Source of the DNA: Chryseobacterium ginsenosidimutans
GTDB lineage: Bacteria > Bacteroidota > Bacteroidia > Flavobacteriales > Weeksellaceae
Direction: 5' to 3'
Length of the DNA: 64,000 bases
Assembly (NCBI RefSeq): GCF_024807225.1
Contig: NZ_JANUCO010000001.1
Span: forward strand, 496,001-560,000
The translations under genes were made by a program, and so were the position numbers. The notes under the pieces were generated by a model. It had not been told where the DNA came from. It searched no databases and saw only the letters and a program-made list of their open reading frames with translations. This document shows, piece after piece, positions 42,779-51,384 of the stretch; position 1 is the stretch's first letter, and each line of letters begins with the position of its first letter.

Positions 42779-43979
42779 ATGAATTCAAAAGAATTACTAA
42801 AGATTGCCAATGAGTTTGGCACACCGGTGTATGTTTACGATGCAGAATCGATTAAAATTCAATACGAAAAACTTACATCTTCTTTTTTAAAACACACAAA
42901 GTTCTTCTATGCTGCGAAGGCGTTGACCAACATCAACATCCTTAAGTATGTCAAGAACTTGGGTGCTTCTTTGGATTGCGTATCGATTAATGAAGTGAAG
43001 CTTGGTCTTAAAGCAGGATTTCCGAAAGAAAAAATATTATTTACTCCAAACTGTGTAGACTTGGCTGAAATCGAGGAAGCAATGGCACATGGAGTACATA
43101 TTAACATTGATAATATTTCTATTCTTGAGCAATTCGGGAACAAATACGGAAATACATATCCTATTTTAGTAAGAATCAACCCGCATATTTTTGCTGGCGG
43201 AAACTATAAAATTTCTACAGGTCACATCGACAGCAAATTCGGGATTTCTATTCACCAGGTTCGTCATATCGAAAGAGTGATGAAAAGTACGAATCTGAAT
43301 GTTGAAGGGCTTCACATGCACACAGGAAGCGAGATTAAAGATCCTGAAGTTTTCTTACAGGCGTTGGATATTATGCTGGAACTTTCTGAGCATTTCCCGA
43401 ATCTGAAATATCTGGATATGGGAAGCGGTTTCAAAATTCCTTACCAAGACAGCGAAGAAGAAACGGATGTAAAAACGTTGGGTAAAAAAGTAGAAAGAGT
43501 AATTTCTGAGTTTTCAAAATCGACAGGAAAGAAATTCGAGCTTTGGTTTGAGCCGGGGAAATTTTTGGTTGGAAAAAGCGGTTATTTATTAGTTAAAGCG
43601 AATGTAATTAAGCAAACTACAGCTACGGTTTTTGTCGGAGTAAACTCAGGATTTAATCACTTGATTCGTCCGATGTTCTACGATTCTTATCATGTTATCG
43701 AAAATTTATCTAATCCAAAAGGCGCGGAAAGAATTTATACCGTAGTCGGAAATATTTGTGAAACAGATACTTTCGCGTGGGACAGAAAGCTGAATGAAGT
43801 AAGAGAAGGTGATATTTTGGCGTTCCATAATGCGGGAGCTTACGGTTTTGAAATGAGTTCAAACTTTAATTCAAGATTAAAACCTGCCGAAGTTTCTTTA
43901 CTTAGACGGAAAAGCTCATTTAATCAGAAAAAGAGACGAATTTGAAGACCTTTTGAGAAATCAGATTGAAGTATTGTAG
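42779..43979 (+). pseudogene. lysA: LysA, diaminopimelate decarboxylase, C-terminal frameshift
   Basis: Corrected length about 399 residues. K47 in FYAAKALTN binds PLP; the downstream GLHMHTGSEI, FEPGKFLVG and CETDTFA motifs complete the alanine-racemase/decarboxylase fold. It decarboxylates meso-diaminopimelate to lysine. The frame breaks at 43892-43896 (GTTTC). With GTTC the C-terminus becomes EVLYLDGKAHLIRKRDEF...IEVL, stopping at 43979, which matches the usual LysA end; as read it ends 11 codons earlier in an unlike tail. Loss of this gene would require lysine uptake, so a sequence error is likely. Confidence 0.9.
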
Positions 43980-44036
43980 ATTTTTTCTCACGATAACAGC
44001 TTCATGTAAGAAATAATTAAATTTTAAAAATAATAG

Positions 44037-44068
44037 AAGACTTTGCAATCCTGCAGAGTCTTTTTTTT
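44037..44068 (+). terminator. Terminator of lysA
   Basis: An 11-bp stem (AAGACTTTGCA / TGCAGAGTCTT, one G-T pair) around ATCC, followed by a run of eight T, 58 bases after the lysA stop. Confidence 0.9.
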
Positions 44069-44120
44069 GATTATAAGTAAATTTTAATATTCAGGAATCT
44101 TTAAAACATTTATTATTCCT

Positions 44121-44128
44121 TAAATTTG
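44121..44128 (+). promoter_or_regulatory. Possible displaced promoter of poxB
   Basis: TAAATTTG (TAnnTTTG) in the spacer just before the IS. Removing the IS would place it about 95 bp upstream of the poxB ATG; with the IS it is almost 1 kb away. This is inference from position only. Confidence 0.35.
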
Positions 44129-44217
44129 AGAGAAAGAGATTTTTTTAATTAAAGAAATGTCTTCATTAATCCATATTCCTACTCATTTTTTCAAATAAAT
44201 TTAACCACCAAAAATAT

Positions 44218-45116
44218 TATAGTTAAATCAGAATAAAATGTCACAAATCTGCGTAAATAAAAAGCTCTTCTGGTGTATATCCGAATTTTCTTCTTATGCT
44301 TTTTGCTTGTGCCCACTTTTTTTCAATTGGATTTAGGTCTGGACTGTAAGGCGGAAGAAATAGCAAAATATGACTTTGTTCTTGAACCTTCAATAGAGCA
44401 TCTTCTCTTTTGTGAAAAGTAGCATTATCCAGCACAATAACTGAATTAGGAGCAATAGAAGGTAACAATTCTTGCGTAAGCCAGGCGAAGAATACATCAG
44501 CATCTATATTACAATTGAATAAGCAAACATTGAATAGTTTGAAGTCCGTTATTGCTCCGATAGCATTTACCCTTCCTCTGGCATGCCAATCTTTACTTGC
44601 ATAACATTTTTCTCCTTTTTGACTGTAACCATTTTCTCTTGGCATATCTAATGCAAAGCCACTTTCATCCAGATAAATAATAGATCGTTTTTCTATAAAC
44701 TCGTATCGGAATAATTTTAATTGAAAGATAAGCCTAGAGAGTTGATCAGTTTTTGGATGGAATAGCGTTTTTTTTATTACTTATTCCCAAACGCTTTAAA
44801 GCATAGAATATCGTGCTTTGACCTACTCCAAATTTCTTGGCTCGTTCATATTGGTAATGGTCAGGGTTTTCTACAACATCTTGTCGTAAAGCTTCGACAT
44901 CAACTTTTGTTGATGGTTTGTTGCGTTTTATTTTGGGCTCTATACAATTATTCCATCTGAAAAGTGTTCTTATTGGAACGCCAAATCGTTCACTGGCTTC
45001 TTGATAAGTAAGATTGTCTTGATCTTTAATCTTAAATAATTGCTTGCGAAAATCTATTGAATAGCACATGCTCAAAGATATAAAATATTATGACAAATTA
45101 TAATGATTTAACTATA
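44218..45116 (-). mobile_element. IS630-family insertion sequence (about 0.9 kb)
   Basis: An 899-bp element bounded by inverted ends: left TATAGTTAAATCA (from 44218) and right its complement ending at 45116. About 22 of the first 26 positions match, continuing into ATAA and TGTCA. TA dinucleotides at both ends fit the IS630/Tc1-mariner TA target duplication. It contains a transposase split over two frames on the minus strand. The right end is 3 bases from the ATG of poxB, so the element separates poxB from its natural upstream region. Confidence 0.85.
44241..45075 (-). CDS. IS630-family transposase, two frames joined at an A8 run
   Basis: First part (109 residues): a helix-turn-helix of the IS630 N-terminus (CYSIDFRKQLFKIKDQDNL...ASERFGVPIRTLFRW). 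Second part: a DDE domain with IYLDESGF, VIVLDNATFHK and LPPYSPDLNPIEKKW, i.e. all three catalytic acids. The frames join across the A8 run at 44768-44775; seven A would give one continuous protein reading NKKTLFHPKTDQLS. This may be a transposase made by ribosomal or transcriptional slippage on the homopolymer, or a decayed copy. Unlike the other frame breaks here it is not a GAAAC site. Confidence 0.8.
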
Positions 45117-45119
45117 ATT

Positions 45120-46853
45120 ATGGCTAAAAACATAGCAGAGCAAATTGTTGAAATGCTCGAAAATGCAAATGTGAAAAGAATTTATGCAGTAACCGGCGAC
45201 AGCCTTAATCATTTAAATATTGCCGTTAAAAAAAGCAGCATCGAATGGATTCACGTAAGACATGAAGAAGTTGGAGCCTATGCTGCAGCGGCAGAAGCGG
45301 AACTTGACGGTTTTGCTGTTTGTGCAGGAAGTTGCGGACCGGGACACGTTCATCTGATTAACGGAGTTTATGAAGCGCACCGTTCTCACATTCCAATGTT
45401 GGTGATTGCTTCCACGATTCCTAGTGAAGAAATGGGAATGGATTATTTTCAGGAAACAAATACGATAAAATTGTTCGACGATTGCAGTCATTACAACCAA
45501 ATGATTACAAGACCGGAACAGGTTCAAAGGACTTTGCAGACCGCGATTCAGCATGCGATTTCTAAAAAGGGAGTGGCGGTAATCGGACTTCCGGGTGATG
45601 TTTCAGAATTGGATGCTGAAGAAGCGACCACTTCCAATAAAATATTTAAAACCAATCCGATTATTCGACCTTCTGATGAAGAATTGAATCAATTGGCAGC
45701 TTTAATCAACGAAAGCAAAAAAGTGACCATCTACTGCGGAATTGGTGCAGAAAAAGCCAATGCTGAAGTTATAGAATTATCAAGATATTTAAAATCTCCT
45801 GTTGGATATTCTTTCCGCGGAAAAATGGCAATTCAGCCGAATAATCCTAATGAAGTTGGCTTAACCGGACTTTTGGGACTTCCTTCCGCTTATCACGCGA
45901 TGCACGAAGCAGATCTGTTGTTGATGTTGGGAACAGATTTTCCTTATCAGAAGTTTATGCCTGTTAAAAATAAAATCGTTCAGATTGATGAAAGCCCTGA
46001 AAGATTGGGCAGAAGAGCGAAATTGGAACTAGGATTAACGGGCGATGTGAAAGAAACAATTAAAGCTTTATTGCCTTTATTAAAAGAAAAAACAGATGTT
46101 CACTTTTTACATCAGCAATTAGAATTTTATGAAAAAGTAAAAGAAACACAATTGACTTATGTAAAAGATTTCGGGACAGAAAATGCGATTCAGCCGGAAT
46201 TTGTAGCGCATACTTTAGATAAATTAGCAAAAAAAGACGCGATTTTCACCGTAGATACAGGAATGTGCTGTGTTTGGGGAGCAAGATATATTACAGGAAC
46301 GGGTGAGCGAAAAATGTTGGGTTCATTCAATCACGGTTCGATGGCAAATGCAATGCCGATGGCAATTGGCGCTTCTCTGGCTCATCCGGACAGACAGGTG
46401 ATTGCGATGTGCGGAGACGGAGGTCTATCAATGTTATTAGGAGATATGGCAACTATTTTTCAATATAAATTACCTGTAAAACTGATTGTTTTCAACAACA
46501 GAGCGTTGGGAATGGTAAAACTGGAAATGGAAGTCGGCGGAATGGCCGATAATGAAACAGATATGATAAATCCTGATTTTGGAATGATCGCTCAGGCAAT
46601 GGGCTATCCCGGGAAAAATGTTCACAAACCGGAAGAAGTTGAAGCTGCGATTAAAGAATGTCTTGATCATAACGGACCTTATTTACTCAATATTTTCACG
46701 AATCCAAACGCGTTGGCTTTACCTCCAAAAATTGAATTCGACCAAGTGATAGGAATGACAAAATCTATGGCACAACTGATGTTGGGTGGCAAAATGGAAG
46801 AAGCTTTAGATACGGTAAAAACAAACTATAAACATATTAAAGGGTTGCTATAA
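45120..46853 (+). CDS. poxB: Pyruvate oxidase/quinone pyruvate dehydrogenase PoxB-like
   Basis: 577 residues from ATG 45120; a longer in-frame start lies inside the IS and is rejected. The ThDP N-terminal domain contains AVTGDSLNHLN and VRHEEVGAYAAAAEAEL, with the activating Glu in HEE. The middle domain has PIIRPSDEELNQLAAL, and the C-terminal MCGDGGLSMLLGDM...IVFNN is the ThDP/Mg motif. It is closest to E. coli PoxB, which oxidises pyruvate to acetate and CO2 using FAD and ubiquinone; a menaquinone acceptor is inferred here. It overlaps the MFS gene by one base. Confidence 0.85.
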   Translation: MAKNIAEQIVEMLENANVKRIYAVTGDSLNHLNIAVKKSSIEWIHVRHEEVGAYAAAAEAELDGFAVCAGSCGPGHVHLINGVYEAHRSHIPMLVIASTIPSEEMGMDYFQETNTIKLFDDCSHYNQMITRPEQVQRTLQTAIQHAISKKGVAVIGLPGDVSELDAEEATTSNKIFKTNPIIRPSDEELNQLAALINESKKVTIYCGIGAEKANAEVIELSRYLKSPVGYSFRGKMAIQPNNPNEVGLTGLLGLPSAYHAMHEADLLLMLGTDFPYQKFMPVKNKIVQIDESPERLGRRAKLELGLTGDVKETIKALLPLLKEKTDVHFLHQQLEFYEKVKETQLTYVKDFGTENAIQPEFVAHTLDKLAKKDAIFTVDTGMCCVWGARYITGTGERKMLGSFNHGSMANAMPMAIGASLAHPDRQVIAMCGDGGLSMLLGDMATIFQYKLPVKLIVFNNRALGMVKLEMEVGGMADNETDMINPDFGMIAQAMGYPGKNVHKPEEVEAAIKECLDHNGPYLLNIFTNPNALALPPKIEFDQVIGMTKSMAQLMLGGKMEEALDTVKTNYKHIKGLL

Positions 46854-48088
46854 TGAGTGCGTCTTTGAAGAAATTCTACATCATTGCCTGGGTTTTTGGG
46901 CTTATTTTTTACTTTTTAGATTATGTCATCAGATCTGCACCGGCGGTTATGATTCCTGAATTGGTTAATAATTTTAATACCACCGAACTGAAACTGATCA
47001 GCATGGTGGGAATGTATTATTATACGTATTCCACATGCAGTTTGATTGCGGGAATTGCTTTAGACAAATTCGGCGGTAAAAAGTCTCTTTTTATCGGAAC
47101 GTTGATTTTAGGAATAGGATGCTTATTATTCTTAATTTCCAGTCAGGTTGCGGGAATTTCGGGGCGATTATTACAGGGAGCGGGTTGCGCTTTTGCATTT
47201 CCGGGCTGTGTTTATCTGGCGAGTAAAGGTTTTTCTTCAAAGTCTTTGGCTACAGCGATCGGTTTTACTCAATGTATCGGAATGTTGGGCGGAACGGCAG
47301 GTCAGTTTATCGTCGGACCTTGGGTTGAAGAAGGCGTGAATATTCATACTTTTTGGCTTTGGGCAGGAATTTTTACCATTATTACGGCATTTGCATTGTT
47401 TTTTGTTATTCCTAAAGAAGATAAATCTGAAGATTCACAGGAAAATAAAACACATCATTTAGGATATTTAGAACCATATAAAATTGTCTTTAAAAATCCA
47501 CAATCATGGTTGTGCGGAATTATTTCGGGACTATTATTTGCGCCTACCACGATATTTGCAATGACTTGGGCAGTCGCATTTTTCCAAAAAGACAAAGGAT
47601 TTATCTTTCATGAAGCGACGATTACCAGTGCGATGGTTGCCTTCGGATGGGTTTTTGGATGTCCGTTGTTGGGTTTTATTACCGATAAAATAGGTCGCAG
47701 AAAGCCTGTTTTGATAGCTGGAGCTGTATTGATGATCTTAAGTTTATTACAATTGATTTATTTGCCTGATGTATATCCTGCAAAAATCAGCATGTTTATT
47801 TTTGGTTTGGGTTCGGGCGCAGCAATGATTCCGTATTCTGTGATTAAAGAAGCCAATCCTGATTTTGTAAAAGGAAGTTCTACAGGAGCGATTAATTTTA
47901 TCACTTTCGGAGTGACGACTTTGGTAAGTCCTCTTTTCAGCAGATGGTTTGGGAAAAGCCTTGAAGCATCCTCCGGAAATATTCATTTTCAGCAATCCAT
48001 TTTATTTTGGATTGTGGGAATTATATTAGCAATTTTAGTTTCATTATTTCTTAAAGAAACAGGCAGTAAAGCGCAGTCTGAGATTTAA
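46853..48088 (+). CDS. MFS transporter
   Basis: 411 residues with 12 transmembrane helices in two halves separated by a charged loop (about residue 185-210, KEDKSEDSQENKTHHL). The motif GLDKFGGKKS between helices 2 and 3 and DKIGRRKP between 8 and 9 are MFS signatures. The arrangement with poxB in one transcript (stop/start overlap of one base) suggests transport of a carboxylate such as pyruvate or acetate-related acids, which is inference from context. Confidence 0.85.
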   Translation: MSASLKKFYIIAWVFGLIFYFLDYVIRSAPAVMIPELVNNFNTTELKLISMVGMYYYTYSTCSLIAGIALDKFGGKKSLFIGTLILGIGCLLFLISSQVAGISGRLLQGAGCAFAFPGCVYLASKGFSSKSLATAIGFTQCIGMLGGTAGQFIVGPWVEEGVNIHTFWLWAGIFTIITAFALFFVIPKEDKSEDSQENKTHHLGYLEPYKIVFKNPQSWLCGIISGLLFAPTTIFAMTWAVAFFQKDKGFIFHEATITSAMVAFGWVFGCPLLGFITDKIGRRKPVLIAGAVLMILSLLQLIYLPDVYPAKISMFIFGLGSGAAMIPYSVIKEANPDFVKGSSTGAINFITFGVTTLVSPLFSRWFGKSLEASSGNIHFQQSILFWIVGIILAILVSLFLKETGSKAQSEI

Positions 48089-48187
48089 TTTATCAAGATA
48101 AAAATTAATAAGAAACTTCGCTGTAAGGTGAGGTTTCTTTGTTTTTTGGTTGTAATTTTGTTGTATCAATTTCAAAAAATTAAGCTT

Positions 48188-48673
48188 ATGAAAACATTCG
48201 CATTGTTTATAGGACTTCTGGTATCCAATTTTGCCTTTGCGCAAGTTGATGTTGAAGAAAGAGATGATAATATGATTACAGAAAACAATAAAAATATTCT
48301 TAAGATAGACATCAAAGAACCTTTGCTTCAGGTTGCTGTAAAGAATTGTAGCGATTTTAAAGCAGCCAATTTTGAAGGCGGAATTCCGGCTTACAAAGAA
48401 ACATTGAGAAAGTATATGTATGATTATCTGAATACGGATTTTTATGTTCTTAACGGAGATTTTACATTCACTCTCACAGTAGACCAAAAAGGGAAAGTTA
48501 CCAATATCGAAGGTTCTCCAAAGGTTTCCAACAGCCAGGTTTTCTTTGATGATATGAAGTATGTAGTAAGAAGAATTAAAAAAGGATGGATTCCCGCAAC
48601 ATGCAATGGACAACCAGTAACATCGCAAGTGAAAATAAAAATAAATCTCTCTTCAATTGCAACAGACGTATAA
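48188..48673 (+). CDS. Secreted TonB-C-terminal-like protein 1
   Basis: 161 residues from the ATG that opens a signal peptide (MKTFALFIGLLVSNFAFAQ). The mature part has one TonB C-terminal-like domain: AANFEGGIPAYKETLRKYM, then FTLTVDQKGKVTNIEGSPKVSN and RRIKKGWIPATCNGQPVTSQVKIKINL. There is no N-terminal membrane anchor and no proline-rich linker, so it is not a standard TonB. It may be a soluble periplasmic relative. Two further paralogues follow directly. Confidence 0.7.
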   Translation: MKTFALFIGLLVSNFAFAQVDVEERDDNMITENNKNILKIDIKEPLLQVAVKNCSDFKAANFEGGIPAYKETLRKYMYDYLNTDFYVLNGDFTFTLTVDQKGKVTNIEGSPKVSNSQVFFDDMKYVVRRIKKGWIPATCNGQPVTSQVKIKINLSSIATDV

Positions 48674-48690
48674 ACCGATCTTTATTAACC

Positions 48691-49107
48691 ATGAAAAAAT
48701 ATCTTTTAATTCTTCCTTTATTGTTTTCGAGCGGTAAAGTATTTTCGCAGGAAACTGCAGTTCAGGCTCAGCAAACATCTACCAATTATCACAAAGCAGA
48801 ATTTCCCGGTGGCAACGAAGCTTTCCAAAAGGAATTCATGAATATGGTTCATGCTTACATTGATATTGCTTTATATGCAATTCAAGGCAAGGTTACCTTT
48901 ATATTTAATATTGATACAAAAGGAAAAATCGACAGGATTGATGTTCTTCCGAAATTCAAAGACAATGAAATGTTCATTGATGATATAAAATATGCTGCCA
49001 AAAAAGTAAAAGGCAAATGGAGTCCTGCAACACAAAACGGAGTTGCGGTAGATTCTAAATTTGTGATGAAAGTTAATTTTAGCCATGATGTATATGATGT
49101 TGATTAA
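48691..49107 (+). CDS. Secreted TonB-C-terminal-like protein 2
   Basis: 138 residues from ATG 48691, which opens the signal peptide MKKYLLILPLLFSSGKVFSQ. The domain (AEFPGGNEAFQKEFMNMVHAYI...GKVTFIFNIDTKGKIDRIDVLP...KGKWSPATQNGVAVDSKFVMKVNF) is the same as in the preceding gene and closer to the TonB C-terminal pattern. It overlaps the next gene by about 20 bases. The function is unknown. Confidence 0.7.
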   Translation: MKKYLLILPLLFSSGKVFSQETAVQAQQTSTNYHKAEFPGGNEAFQKEFMNMVHAYIDIALYAIQGKVTFIFNIDTKGKIDRIDVLPKFKDNEMFIDDIKYAAKKVKGKWSPATQNGVAVDSKFVMKVNFSHDVYDVD

Positions 49108-49822
49108 GAGAATTTTATTGTTGTGTCTGATTTGTGTTTCATTCATTTCTAATGCACAAATCCTTGAAAGTTATCCTGATGGAATGGAGTTTTATAAAGG
49201 AGGCAGAGTCGAATTTTACAAACAATTCCATAAAATACTTTTAGAAAAAAATCTTAAACCTTGTGATGATAAGAATGAATTTTATCATTTGGAAATAGTT
49301 GTATATCCTGATTCTACAATAAAATTTGTAAAACAGGATAGCGCTAAAATTTCCAATTCTAAGTGTACGTTTGATCTCACAAGAATTGTTTTAAAATACA
49401 TGAAAGATTGGACTCCTGCTGAGGTTGATGGTAAAAAAGAAGCAGCTTTAGTAAAAATTCAAATCTTCGCTGATGATTTGTTTGAAAAATATGTAGATTC
49501 TTATCTTCCGGAAATGTATTCTAAGGCTCCGGAATTCGAGGGTGGAATTCAGGAGTTTAGAAAAAAAGTGGCAAACAGTATAGATACAAGAAGGTTTTCA
49601 ACAAAAGCTTCCGTCAAATTTACGGTCGAGGCAACCTTTGCTATAAACTCAGAAGGAAAAATAGAAGATGTGAAATTATCAAAAGAAACCGATAGCAAAG
49701 ATTTTAATGAAATGATTTTAGCATCAATAAAATCTATTAAAAAGAAATGGAAACCTGCGACTTATCACGATATTCCTGTGAAATATCATTTTAGACTTCC
49801 TTTAACATTTAACTTCGACTAA
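49085..49822 (+). CDS. Secreted protein with two TonB-C-like domains
   Basis: 245 residues if the first ATG is used; 49097 is a likely alternative start that gives a cleaner signal peptide (MLIKRILLLCLICVSFISNAQ). Two copies of the domain follow: residues about 45-135 (GGRVEFYKQFHKILLE...KDWTPAEVDGKKEAALVKIQI) and about 150-245 (APEFEGGIQEFRKKVANSI...KSIKKKWKPATYHDIPVKYHFRLPLTFNF). It looks like an internal duplication of the neighbouring genes' domain. It overlaps gene 2, so all three are translationally coupled. Confidence 0.65.
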   Translation: MMYMMLIKRILLLCLICVSFISNAQILESYPDGMEFYKGGRVEFYKQFHKILLEKNLKPCDDKNEFYHLEIVVYPDSTIKFVKQDSAKISNSKCTFDLTRIVLKYMKDWTPAEVDGKKEAALVKIQIFADDLFEKYVDSYLPEMYSKAPEFEGGIQEFRKKVANSIDTRRFSTKASVKFTVEATFAINSEGKIEDVKLSKETDSKDFNEMILASIKSIKKKWKPATYHDIPVKYHFRLPLTFNFD

Positions 49823-49850
49823 TCTCCTGCCATTCTGTCACAAGATTTTG

Positions 49851-49858
49851 TATCTTTG
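49851..49858 (+). promoter_or_regulatory. -7 box of miaB
   Basis: TATCTTTG (TAnnTTTG), about 84 bases upstream of the GTG start at 49942. Confidence 0.55.
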
Positions 49859-49941
49859 CAAATTAATTCAAAAGTTCAAAGTTTAAAAAATCAAAGTCGG
49901 AAAACCTTGAGCTTTAAATTTTAAACCTTAAACAGACCATT

Positions 49942-51381
49942 GTGCAAGAAAAATATATAGACGAAACAAAACAGGGAGAGGCTTTTGCCATTGCGGAAAG
50001 AGACGGTAACTCAAAGAAATTATTCTTGGAGAGTTACGGTTGTCAGATGAATTTTTCTGATTCTGAGATCGTTGCATCGATTCTTAATGAGCAAGGGTAT
50101 AACACAACTCTGAAGGTAGAAGAAGCAGATCTTATCCTTTTAAATACATGCTCCATCCGTGAAAAAGCTGAGCAAACCGTGAGAATGCGCCTTGCACAGT
50201 TTAAAAATCTTAAAAAAGAACGACCAAGCATTACGGTTGGTGTTCTTGGATGTATGGCTGAAAGATTGAAAACCAAATTCTTAGAAGAAGAACAATTGGT
50301 TGATCTTGTAGTTGGTCCCGATGCGTACAGAGATTTACCAAACCTTTTAAAAGAAACCGAAGACGGAAGAGATGCAATTAACGTGATTCTTTCAAAAGAA
50401 GAGACTTACGCAGATATTAATCCTGTTCGTTTAGGTGGAAATGGAGTTACGGCTTTCGTTACGATTACGAGAGGCTGTGATAATATGTGTACGTTCTGTG
50501 TGGTTCCGTTTACGAGAGGTAGAGAAAGAAGCCGCGATCCGCATTCTATTTTAGAAGAATGTAAAAACCTTTGGGAGAGCGGTTATAAAGAAATTACCTT
50601 ATTGGGGCAAAACGTTGATTCTTACCTTTGGTACGGAGGCGGTCCTAAAAAAGATTTCGCCAAAGCTTCAGAAATGCAGAAAGCAACGGCTGTTAATTTT
50701 TCGCAATTGCTTGATTCGGTGGCTAAAGCTGTTCCGCAAATGAGAATTAGATTCTCAACTTCCAATCCTCAGGATATGGATTTGGAGGTGTTCAGAATGA
50801 TTGCAAAGCACGATAATATCTGTAATTATGTTCATTTACCGGTTCAAAGTGGAAGCAATAAAATGCTGGAAGCGATGAACAGACAACATACAAGAGAAGA
50901 ATATTTAGAATTAATCAGAAAAGCGAAAGAAATCGTTCCTGATATTTCTTTTTCACAAGATATGATCATCGGTTTCTGCAATGAAACAGAAGAAGATCAC
51001 CAAGATACGTTAAGTTTAATGAGAGAAGTAGAATTCGACTACGGGTATATGTTCTCTTATTCCGAAAGACCGGGAACTCCGGCTCACAAAAAGATGGAAG
51101 ATAATATTCCTGCCGATGTTAAACAAAGACGTTTGGCGGAAGTAATTGCTTTACAGGGCGAACTTTCAAGAAAAAGAATGGAAGGTTATGTCGGAAGAGT
51201 ACATGAAGTTTTAATCGAAGGAATTTCCAAGAAAAATAAAAACCAGTGGAAAGGAAGAAATTCTCAAAATGCTGTTTGTGTATTTGATATGCAGGAAGGG
51301 CAAAAAATGGGTGACCTTGTGAATGTTTTTGTTTTCGACAATACGCAGGGCACACTTTTAGGGGAAACTGTTACAAAGTAA
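49942..51381 (+). CDS. miaB: MiaB, tRNA ms2i6A37 methylthiotransferase
   Basis: 479 residues, starting at a GTG. The three domains are an N-terminal UPF0004 with three Cys for the first cluster (YGCQMNFSDSEI, NTCSIREKAE, LGCMAERL), radical SAM (RGCDNMCTFCVVPFTRGRE) and a C-terminal TRAM (about 415-479). It adds the methylthio group to i6A37 of tRNA; MiaE in this window then hydroxylates the product. It leads an apparently conserved run toward the sigma-54 regulator and lptE, interrupted by the DUF1016 gene. Confidence 0.96.
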   Translation: MQEKYIDETKQGEAFAIAERDGNSKKLFLESYGCQMNFSDSEIVASILNEQGYNTTLKVEEADLILLNTCSIREKAEQTVRMRLAQFKNLKKERPSITVGVLGCMAERLKTKFLEEEQLVDLVVGPDAYRDLPNLLKETEDGRDAINVILSKEETYADINPVRLGGNGVTAFVTITRGCDNMCTFCVVPFTRGRERSRDPHSILEECKNLWESGYKEITLLGQNVDSYLWYGGGPKKDFAKASEMQKATAVNFSQLLDSVAKAVPQMRIRFSTSNPQDMDLEVFRMIAKHDNICNYVHLPVQSGSNKMLEAMNRQHTREEYLELIRKAKEIVPDISFSQDMIIGFCNETEEDHQDTLSLMREVEFDYGYMFSYSERPGTPAHKKMEDNIPADVKQRRLAEVIALQGELSRKRMEGYVGRVHEVLIEGISKKNKNQWKGRNSQNAVCVFDMQEGQKMGDLVNVFVFDNTQGTLLGETVTK

Positions 51382-51384
51382 AAT

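Noticed and set aside
45090..45120. poxB start inside the IS630 end
   Set aside because: The ten extra codons come from the IS terminal repeat; homology to PoxB starts at 45120.
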